Shown here: in pieces, positions 14,501-26,500 of the stretch
Numbering within the stretch: position 1 is the stretch's first letter
How the letters are laid out: every line of letters starts with the position of its first letter
Assembly (NCBI RefSeq): GCF_000237925.1
Contig: NC_031502.1
Coordinates: 49,081,283-49,145,282, forward strand
Direction: 5' to 3'
DNA from: Schistosoma mansoni
Lineage: Eukaryota > Platyhelminthes > Trematoda > Strigeidida > Schistosomatidae
DNA: 64,000 nucleotides
Notes under the pieces: model-generated
Told to the model about the DNA's origin: nothing
What the model saw: only the letters and a program-made list of their open reading frames with translations
Database searches by the model: none
Translations under genes and position numbers: made by a program

Positions 14501-17500
14501 AGTGGACTCTACTTAAAAGGATGTTTGTAAGAAGTGTGCAGTGGAATGTAGCCTCGAAGTTGCAACGGTTGTCAAACCGATTAAAGAGTTTCAGTGCATC
14601 GAAAGCACGGCGTTGGCAGAACACTTGGAGACTAGATGAGAAGATAGTTCAAATTACAGAATACACCGAAAGATAAAAATGGATGATTGAAGGTTACGTA
14701 TATGTATTATGTAAGTACCTTGTAACGTATCTCCATAAACACTCATTGCTACTGGCCATTGTCTCATTTTACAAAAGTAAGTGATCAACACATAATCATT
14801 ATCTGCCAGCGCTACATAATTTTTATGGTTTAAAGTTATGATTGATTAAGTCATTGAATCATGCGAGATACCATTTAGCCAATTTTACTGTCAATATTTT
14901 AGTTATTGATTAATTATTTAAGACTAATTCTCATCGTGAACTGATACCCGTGAAAACCATAGGTTCAGGGTTTTGTAACAGTTCATACCTTTGACGCTAT
15001 ATGAGATTAAATCAAAGACTGACAAATCTCTGGATGAGGATGATACGTCTAAGCTATTGTGGTCGAAAATGTTATCAATTCATTTCCGACTCATTGGATA
15101 AAAGTATTGTATTGATTACAAGACCTGCAGATCCTTGATACCATACTATGTGAGATGGTAAGTGCGCAATTGTAGTAAGTCCAAAAATAGAATGAAATAT
15201 TAAATTCACTCAGTATTTTTTGTTTGAATTTTTTTGCATTGATGTTTAGAACTTCAACTGGTCAGTCTCATATTGGCATATGTGCATACTGTGCGTACTG
15301 CCTCGATATAGTCTTAATTCACAAACAATACTAAGTGAAATTAAAACTTCACCCCATCGTACAAGCAAGTGGCTATCAGGACTCAGTAGCTGAATGGATA
15401 ACGCGATGGCGTTCGAAATGAAAGGTACTGGGTTCGAGTCCCAGAGTGAACATCAACTCTGAGATGCAGGTACATCCAGCTGGCGAGTCCTAAATAGGAC
15501 GAAACACGCATCCTGGATTCCGCTGCTAGCCACTATCCATCTTTGCATAGAATGAAATAGTTTTCCAAGCAGTAGTTTTATTTGTTTAAAAAACCTATAA
15601 AACTGAAAAGTTATAGTCTGTTTTTTATACTGAGTTACTATTGACTAGAATTGGTTACCTATCAGTATTTAGTGGTTTTTAAAAAACCCGATACCTATCT
15701 TACGAATGTAATAAATTATCACACATCGATTGTAAGTCGGTTCAAAGAATAATATTAGATAAATCTATTCATTAAATAACGTGGTGTAATCAAGTTTCTT
15801 TCTATTTGTGTAATTACAGAAACTTCATAGTAGTCTTTTTCTGGATCCATTAATATAGAAACTTTGTACATAAAAAATCAGTGGAAATTGTAACAGAAAT
15901 GACTAATTCGTGATAACCGTTTTTGATGAGGGTCTGTCGATAGCAACTTAACACCTAGACTTCATCAGGAATTCGTGATAAATCAAAGTAACTTGTTTTA
16001 AATTATAGATAAGGAACAAGGTGAATAAAATAAAAATAATTACATTCTGTAATTCTGAATGAGTATAATCTGACGGTGATATATGAGGTTTCAAATAATT
16101 TTCCAACAAATTACTGTCTGATGTATCTTTGAGTATACTATTTTTCTCAGTGGGATCCGATGAATATTCTGAAATAAACATGAAATATGGTTACAAAATC
16201 GTTATGATAAAACATTCGATACTTAATTACTACTTTATTATGTTGATAGTTCCATCATGGAAAAGGTTTACAAGAAAATCAAGTGATAGATACAAACAGG
16301 GAACATGATACCACAAAGTTCTGCTCTGGAAAGAAGGCAAATATAATTAAATGTGTACTTATTTTTACAACTTGGTTTGTGAATTAAAAAAATAAACACT
16401 GATAAATAGCGTAAGGGATTCTGTGACTTCAAGGATTAAGCACAGATAAATTTTATGACAACTGGAATATCGGAACGAAAGATGATACAGTGATCTGTTT
16501 GCTGTAAAATATAAAAATACACCCTTTCGAAAAATGCCAAACTGTTGTTATTCTCAATACTACTGCTTATTAGTAGCTCAAAAATCTGTAGTAAAAAAAC
16601 GTTGGCGCATATTAAACATTATTATAGTTGAATTCATGAGTCAATTGAATCTAGACCACCATGGAAAACCTGGAAGTAATGGAAAGCCAGTTCATCCTAT
16701 TATTGGACTCCTCAGAAGTGCGCATCCACGATCCCGCCTTGTGAGATTCGAACACAGTACCTATTAGTCTACCGTGTGAGCGCCTAAACTCTAGATCACT
16801 GAGCCGGCATCCAACGGTTTCAATGTCTAACTTTAACCAATCCAAGAAGTTTCGTCACTGTTCACCATTGTCTTCAGTGAGTTACTATCTCATAAAAGAC
16901 CCGATTGAACTCCATTGGTCACTGCCTCTCAATGGAACTCCAGGAAATACCTCTTGAAGCCAGTCACTAGTGAGCATATGATTATTATCAGATAATTATT
17001 ATATTATTTGATAACATGATAAATTCACCTGTTACAAGTGGTATACGTGTATCTAATCTCTCTAAACTTGGTTGGTCAACACTTGAGGGTAATGAGTCAG
17101 AATTTGCATCAATTAAACGATCTTCATAAAATGTTCTTTCGAATATTCGTCCATCTTTAAGTATCAATGTACCCTTTAATAAATAGTAAATATGAAGAAA
17201 ACAAACTTACAGAAGTAATATATATTCAACAAATATTTAAACTGTAAGCAGCTCCTAAATATCAATATTCTTCCATTTCTGATGATCATATTTGAAATAC
17301 GTTAGTTGCAGTACGTTTTTAATTAATTCAATTCCATAAAGAAAATTACTTTTTGACAAAAAATTTAATTAAGTCAATTATACTTACGAATGTACGATTT
17401 GTAATTTCATCCATCGTATGACCTAACATATTAGAGTGTTGATTTAGTTGGTAAAAACATCTAGGCAACGCAAGGAGTAAAATAAATCAAACTTTTGACA

Positions 17501-20500
17501 GACGGTTCACAAATAAGTAGGCAGAATATTGAATTAGGATAAAATAGAGTTTTTGTAAACAATCGTTTCTGGAAACATATAGGGCAAGGTGACGGATCAG
17601 TAGTTCAATGTCTATTAGTCTGATTATTTTCAAGAGTTGGGTCTTAATATCATATTAGGAGAAATTTTCGAAAAATATCATATTGATATTAGTGGTAAAA
17701 TTTTTAAAACCATGTCTTACTGGTAGGCAACTAATGATCTCTTTTATCTTGTGAACTAAACCCAAAGTGCATATGATATGGTTATATCGTGTGCGTGAGT
17801 ACGCGTGCCCTGTTTGATATATGAAGTGATGATCCCCGCCAATGAGAGAGGAGTGTATTATCGATCAGAGCAATGATACACGAAAACCGTACGAGCAGTC
17901 TTGAGTACTTATCAGTCCTGCTTTCTGCCTAGCCCACCCAGTCATGTCCAGAACACCAATAACAGCCTCTGCAATATGAATCATTATTCTCAACATACTG
18001 GGTTTATATACCGAATAAACTGACGACATCGTACCATAAATTAGAAAATAACATTTGTACAAGATTTGGCCAAATGTGGCTGTGAATAGGGGGAACAGTA
18101 ATTAATAGACTAGGGATAACTGAAGAATGGTAAATCGTATAATAATAGTCTATAGGTCAAAATAAAGATTATGATAAGAGGAACACGAATATGAATAGTT
18201 TATTTACTTAACAATTATACGATAGGAAATATACATATCACATTCGTCTATAAATAGTTGTCAAAGTTACCATTCATAAATCTCCACGGGATATAACAGA
18301 TATGTTGAACCATATTATTTAAGTTTTGAATTAATGATTTCTCTATTCTAATCCAGGGCAATACATCAGTCCTAATTGTTTGGTAATATTTCACAAACGA
18401 TTTCTGAATTTTTCCACAAACTTCAGGTCAGGTCTATTTTATCAGTTTTTATTATCCTTTTCTACACTTATACTATATTTGTTCAAACGCTGTGAAAAAG
18501 AGATCCCTCAACTGAATACTACTTTTTCAATATATTAGAAGAATTCTTTCAGGGTTGAAAATTACTAGCTGTTAGTTGGAAAACACTTAACTCATTGTAA
18601 AGCACCTTTATTAAAACTTTCCAAAGATCTGAATGCCTCAGAAAAGTTAACAGTGAGCGTTTGCATACAATTCCAAATCATGCTAATCATAGTTATCCGG
18701 TTAAATTTCTCCCTCTTTTTTCAATGGCTTGTTAAACGATATCGTTTTCCGATGAAAACAATCTTATAATTCGTGTTTAATTTTCAAAATTTGAATTCCT
18801 GTAAAAAAAACTAAACTGGAGAAACTTGTCACCTGACACTTGAAATGATCATTTCTAAACTTACTTTCCCATGTTTCAGATCATCTTTCCAATAACCGAC
18901 GTATTTAGATCCATTAGGATAATGAAATGTTCCAAGTCCATTACGTTTACCATTTGCCCATTGTCCATCATATACATTGGGTAGAGAATATTGTGATGTT
19001 CGAACACGAAGAATATGCCACGCATGACAACCCAGTCCATTCTAAAAATGTAAAGATAGTGAACGTCTTAATCGTTTAAAGATCCCAATCATATTAAAAG
19101 ACTAATATTTGAACGAAGAATAGTAAATTTATAGAAAAAAATATTCTTCGTTCAAATATTAGTCTTTTAATAGTGAACATCACCTGATATTCGGTTTGTA
19201 AACAAAATTTCAGAATATCCCACTTAGTTAAGCTTAAAAGCTTAAAGTACTACAGTGGCGTTAAATTCTTTAGTAGTTTATTTTAAAATTCTAAAACGTT
19301 TAGAGACTCGGTAAGATATTGATTCGAGTCTTTAAAAATCAAGAAGAATAGTATCCATTTCGCTTTGGTTTAGAATTTTCTGCTTTTTTAATATTCATAA
19401 CTCCATCAAAAGTGTGGATCAGCATCTCTAAGCATCTTAGTGAACTCTATACTATGAAGACAGTTATTTGAAATTTAATAGAATACACTTGTTAACTTCA
19501 GTTGATCATTCATAATAATAGGCCTATTATACGAGGCCACTGGATGACAAAACCTAACCTCAAATTGATAATAATATCAACAAAACACTTAGATAACTAA
19601 GAACTACAAGTACGTTAGTGACTGCCTTTGAGGCAGATTTTGAGAGATTTTATTGTGAAGATATGATCTTTAAAACCATCAAAGCCAGAAATAAGGATGA
19701 TATCCATTGATAAGATTGAGTGATGACTGCAGCATTTGGTAAACAAACTGGATTTTGAAAGTATGGTTATCATAAGGCCTGAATTTCTTAGATAAGGTTT
19801 TTTAATCATAGGTGTACACTACACTACTTTGAAGCCAAGAACTGAGACGAATAATCTGCGTGATATGACTTAATTTTTACTGTTTTTCCAGGTGATGTAA
19901 ATCTCAGGTTGAAACGATTTTCAACTAATCATATCACTAATCTCATATACCTCTATCATTATTTGTTCATCGTATATGCTGTTGCGTAGCACTTTATCCA
20001 CAGAAAAAATTGCTTTTTAACCTGTCAGCATCGTTATCAGCAAAATTGTGGAGTATAGAGTGATGAAAAGCGTTGAGATTGTGGAGAAGATTTGTGGCTC
20101 ATATGGATGATTTAGTTGGAGTTTTGTTCTCTGAACTTGGTGGTTTGGTCGTGAAGCTCTCATCGTTATTCTGAACGACATCATTAGCACAAACTTCAGG
20201 TAGGAGTGAAATGTTTGAATTTCTCCACATATGGCTCACAGTTTTTCCTGTAGACCTCGATTTTGATCGGTTATTGTTGAGCTTTAACCTGTCATCATCT
20301 ACAACGTTATTTTGATTGTATCTCCCTTTGATTTGATTCTTGGTCCTATATTTGTCCATAATTTTCCTGATTGTTTGATAGATTGGGTCGATTGCTCACT
20401 ATGTTATGTGAGAATTAAGAACAAATGGATGGTATCTCCTAGGAGTTATTTGTAGACTGTTACAAATATATATATGTTGTGCAATTTAAAAAGCACCACA

Positions 20501-23500
20501 TCAACGATAATCAATCAAGATCGAGGTCAATAGGACAAGCTGTGAGTCATATGTGGAGAAATTCAAACATTTCACTTCTACCTGAAGTTCTTGCCAATGA
20601 TGTCGTTCAAAATAACGATGACAGTTCCACAACCAAACCATCTAGCTCAGAGAACAAAACTTCACCTAAGTAGAAAGCGTTATCTACTTTTATAGATATA
20701 ACACTGTTGTGCAAAAACAAAAATTATTCTGTTTTCTAGCGACTCTTTATTTTGAAGTTGTTGATATAAAATTTTTCTTTTTACAGGCGTTATATTATTC
20801 TAATTCACTGCTCTGTGATCCTAACTCTATCTCACCTGGACAGAGTCATTTTATGACAGACAATATATGTGATGATTATATTTGAGATAATCTCAGAGAT
20901 TGAAATTTAAATAATTCTAACTTTTCGTCCGAAAAACTTGTTTGGACATCTTCAGGGTAATACTTGGAGCCCAATTTTTGTCAAACTATTCGTTCTGATT
21001 TCATAGTAGAATTGCTTTCAATAATTTGCTATCTGGCTTAAGATATGAAGGTTATTGTGACATGTATATTCAGTGATTTTTTTGTAACGACAAAATAAAG
21101 ACCACATATTTTTCCTATTTGTCACACTTTATATGTAACCACATTCATATTCAATATTTATTGTTTCTCTGTATCAATGTTAAAGAAACGCATATAATTG
21201 TTTGGTTATCCGAACATATATACACCACCGCGATTGTTGAAATATAAACGTTATCTCCACAGTCTGTTCTTCTGCTTTATTGACCACGGCCTTTGATTAA
21301 AAATTTTAGTAGTATTATAACATCCTTTTAGGCCTTCCCACACTATGTTGGAGTTTTGGCCCGGATCATTATTAAATAATACTATCGGATTTAATCTTCT
21401 TCATTTTACTGTTGGTGCCACCACGTGCAGAGGAACCTTTGTGAATCGAGTGAACTCATTTGTGGTTATTGTCTCAGAGAGCAGCTTACAAGTAACATTC
21501 ATTTCATAACAACTGTCATCATTTTGTTGTTCAATATGCCGTTTTATATTGTAACTGTTATTTGTTTACCGTTTGCGTTACTCATAGGCATACGCTTGGG
21601 TTTGTAGTATTAATTCTTCCGGTATATTATTGATGACTTTGCATATGGTTATATCTTGAGTAGGCTCTTTTGCTGGGATCCACCACAAAGTAAAACAATC
21701 GAAGTCAATTTAATGTATTTAAAAAGGCTTTTTCACTATAATACAAAAAGGTTTTAAGAACTGGTGTACACATTCTATAGATATTTCATATCAAAATCGT
21801 AATTTAACTCTATTGACAGACTAATAACACAGTAATTTTACAACTCAACTTAAATTTCTTTAGTTCAAATAAAGAAAAATGTCTATATTTCTTACAGCTC
21901 AAAAGTTATATTTACTTGTTTTCCGTTAACCCAACTTCCAGTATAAATTTCATCACGATCGCTCCAGTGCATTGTCCCTTCTCCATGACGTTTACCATCT
22001 TTCCACTGACCCTCATAAGTTGCCCGATTAGAGTAGTGATACACTCCGTAACCGTGACGTAGTCCAGAGTCCCATTCACCGTCATAGTGACTAGAACCAT
22101 CAGTCGTATAGTTTAAACGACCCTAAAATTTGAAGTTAAGCGTCTTTATAGATTACATGGCAATACAATGTTTAGCCAGGTATTTAATTTTGCATGGAAA
22201 TGTTAACTAAATAATGTATTATAGGGTTCCACATTAAGGATCACCTAGTTACATTATCTTTTCTATTCAGGAAAATGCTATCTGTTGTGACAGCTAAAGT
22301 TTGGTGGTTGATTGGCAGCGTTGAAGGTTTTATTATTGCTAACACAAGTGTTGTCTTGTTCGAAACATAAGTTTTAGTTCGAGAGTTAGCACATTCAAAG
22401 CGGTAGCATTACATCTATGCATCAATTAATTCGTAATTTAGAGAGAAAATCAGAGTAGTCATCCGTGAAATTGTGAAGAATGAAGGAGTTATTAGAGAAT
22501 AAATAAGGATTGGTTAACTTATAATCTTATTTTATGTAGCAGTATCAATATGAGAATAACTGAATTCTAAACCAATCGAAAATTCATCGAGGTTTTCGTG
22601 GAGCGCTTTAATTGTTGCACAAATAAAGTCTGAATACTTTTGCAGAGATTATAGTTTTTCAAAAAAGCCTAAACCCAATGGTCAGTAACTTTAGCATTCA
22701 AACAAATAGCTAAATGCTTCTGACACTTTATTTTATACTAAGTTGTTTTCCTTCACGCTAGTGAACTGAAATTCCATGTAAATGAGGTATTTTATAGATA
22801 TTTAGTAGCAGTGACATTTACTAAGATGACATATATTTATGAAAGTTTGTTTGGTGTTCCGTTGTTTATATTCTCTAAATAAAATTTCTAGTTAATTCCC
22901 AAAACTTGATCACTAACCGGTTAAGATTGTTCCTTGAAATCGGATAATTCTAGACAAATTCTTTAATGTTATTCTATATGTATAGAAATTTACTTACTTT
23001 TCCTTGTTTCTTTCCGTTCTTCCACTGACCAGTATATTGGAGACCATTGGAGTCAGTGTATGTGCCAAATCCATGTCGGATCCCATCAACAACATCGCCT
23101 ATGTATTCACTAGATATTCAGTAAAGTATAGTTATTTTTCTATAGAAAAACCTTTTATTCGGCCAAATAATTTTTCCATGCCCAGTAATTTTATTTTCTT
23201 TAAAGTCGCCAATATACATCAACCCTGTTTCACTCCAGTGAAATTCACCGTGACCATGTAGCATATCATTGGCGACTTTTCCCTTTTTTATGTGAAGAAA
23301 AATTTAGGGAATCTGTAACAATTTGATTTCGCATTTTTAAGTGAAGTATAAAGATCTAGATAACAGATAAAATGGTTAATACTAATTAGATGATCCACAG
23401 ATCAAGATAGTGCTTATAAGAAGGTTTGCGAGAGTTATCTTTGGTGTTTGCTTTTTCACCAGACTTTGTGAGTTTGGTCTTACTTACGCGTTAACTGAAT

Positions 23501-26500
23501 AAGTTTTTTATGAATAAACTGGAAGGCATTTATTATCGGTCATTTAAAGGTGAACTATCGCAATTTCATGTGAGTATGGTTTTGGAAACAACGGGATAAC
23601 GTTAATACTTAATTTGAAGCTCTATTAAACAAACCAATATATTATGAAAGTTGTGACCACCGGTCAATAATTAAATAGCCATAAGCGCTCGATGCCCAGT
23701 TGCCTCGAATAATAGCCACATTGCAACTTGATCGATAGGATTTAACCAGCTCTAAGAAAGACTTTACGTACATGAAATTAGTCACTATCTAGTGATCAAT
23801 CAATTGTAAATAAGTCTTAAGTACAAGTAGATGTGTAAATTTTTCTTCAGTCAAATATATATAAGGATAGAAACAACACAGAAAACGTTTATTAGTTCTA
23901 GATAATGTTAACTGAGGAGGAAAATATACCAACTAAGGAAAAGCAGAAGAGTGAAGACAACAAAAATAAACCTGGAAGATTTCTGAGACAAGAAAAAAAG
24001 AATGGACGACGAATAAATAAAACTAAAAAAATAGAACAATGCCGAACAATTTCACGTCAAACATATAAAAGTAGATAAAAAGTGTTTTTATATCATTCAT
24101 GCAGATCAGTTTTGGCCATATCACCTGAAAACTTTTGTTATTGTTTCGAATGACATGTTTTTAATTTAGTAGTAATTGCTGCAACTTGATAAAATTCTGA
24201 TATGGCTACCTTTTATATCCTGTGGAAGCATCCAGTAACCCGGAACTGCATAAACTAACAAAAGCAAATACGACTCGATGTTAGGAAGATAGAAGGGCTG
24301 TATATGAAGATTTGTTGGCACTATAAAATATATCCACAACAGACGCGACCATCGATTTCATAATTGATCCAAAAGCTATGTCAAATACATTGAATTATAT
24401 ATGATCTAATTGTTTAACCAGTAGACAGATTCGAATACATTGATATAAGGTATTATTGATGTAAATTATCAAGCAACTGAATGCATGCGTAAAGTTTTAA
24501 ACGACAGTAGTTTAAAATTTAGTAACCAACAGTACAACAAATTACTGAGTTCTATCAATAGATTGTGCGGAGATGGTTGAGATAAGCTTAATTTGTAAAC
24601 AATTTTGTCACTATTTATAATTTTCATAATTTTATTCGAGTTATATAAACACAATATTGACTGAGGAATTTTTTAAAGTGCGTTGTGGCAACGGGCTGGG
24701 CAGTGGATACTAGGTTATCAATTGAAGAAACATGGTCTATACTTAAATGCATATTTAGCTGTTAAATCCGCATCTGCACTGTGCTTAATACTATGTAGAA
24801 ACTTTAACTATCCATTATAGATAACTAAAATGGTCGAGAAATGTTCTAGACCTAGACAACGCGTTGAAGCATGTTCATCTCAACAGGCTTTGAACAGTAT
24901 AGACCCACTCATCGTAAGACTAGAAGGACATACAAGGGGTTGATAAGGCTAGAATTTCATATAAAAAACAGTTAGTCAGAGGTTGTGAAAATAGTCTGAA
25001 AAGGTTACTGTCGCATATAAAGAGAAAACTCAAATAAGTGATGGAATTTGTCTGAAACATCGTCAAAATATTTGGTTGAAAAAGTGCTTTCTACTCATGA
25101 CGGTAAAAGAACAACCAATAACTACAATAACGGCATTTTATCGATGAATTCTTTTTTTATTGAAAAGGAAGTTGTCCCACAATTACTTTGCCATCTCAAA
25201 CCAGATGAGTCTGGTAGTCCTGATGATACTCATTCTAGGATTATGGAAGTCCAGGCAGATATTATTTTAGAACCACTTACAATACTGTTTGATATGTCCC
25301 CAAAACAGTCTAAACTATCAAGGAACTAAAAAGACGCAGCAATCAATCCAGTTAATAAAGTGGGAGAGGCACAGACTTAGATAGTAATTATCGGTTCGAT
25401 AATCTAGTCACTTTAGTCGTAAAACTGCTGGAAAAGATTACTCGACAGCTATTCTTGATCACGTGGAAGGTAATAAATTTCTGGAGAGGGAAAAACATGG
25501 TTTTAAAAGACGCTTTAATTTTTGGCAAATCATTTCGTTGCACGAGAAAATTGAGATGCATCCAAAGATAGTAAGATTCTGATAAATGTAATTTTCATAG
25601 ATATGAGTAAGGCCTTAAGCAAAGTTTCTTACTTAGATCCTAGAGTAAAACTGGAGAATTCGGAAATCTATTATCAAATTGGAAATTTTGATTTACAAGA
25701 GGCAATGGGTAAGGGTGAACAGGTGCTTGTGAACATGGGGATTATAAACTTCTAGAAGTCATAATTAACAGTGACATTAGAACTGCGAGTAATTGTAAGG
25801 CTGCCTCTGACAAAGGCTTTAGGGTTTAATGGGTTGTTCGTAAGTTACTTCATCATCTATGTAAATAAACATTGAAGGCATCATACACGGTGTTTGTGAA
25901 GTCTTATTTGAAACGTGGGATTCAATCAGCGAGTCCTTGTTTCAAATATGGAGCGAATATTGTAGAACGAGTTCGACAGTAAGGGAACAAAATGATAAAA
26001 CGTCTCTGTTGTCTATCTTCTGAGAACAAAAGGAGAGCATCATACTAATGTGTCTTGACGTTTTCTTCAGTATATGGTTGATCATCTGAGAAATATAAAA
26101 CCGGGGTCAAATTGTTTGTTACTGGAGCTTTGCTTCTTGAACTGGATAATGAATTACTGAAATTCCCCACAGAAGCAAGTAACACCAAAACCTTCTCTAG
26201 ACATATTAAAAGCGAGATAGGATCTTCACAACAATACAAATTACGAAGATTAATATAGATTGTTTGATCTACTGTCATTACTTCTGAAAATTGTCAAATG
26301 ATGAGCGATATGATTTATCTTGGCAGACGTAATTCTGTTCCGCTTATTTCTAATTTCTAACTAAATATTGAGCTTCTTTTCATCTAATACCTATCATCGT
26401 TTCATATCATTTGTTTTTACCTAGTTTTTTTCCAAACAGTGCTAAATTAAGGTTACCGGACTCCAACTGATACTTATTTACAGTATATTACAGTATTCTT

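Noticed and set aside
17865-18062. 65-codon minus frame (also 28824-29075 plus)
   Set aside because: The same sequence occurs inside each L1-family LTR; chance open frame within the LTR.
17780-18298. DNA transposon (MITE) interpretation of the TGTTATATC element
   Set aside because: Terminal repeats are only about 9 bp. TG...CA ends, 5-bp TSD, TATA-like box and about 510-bp length fit a solo LTR better.
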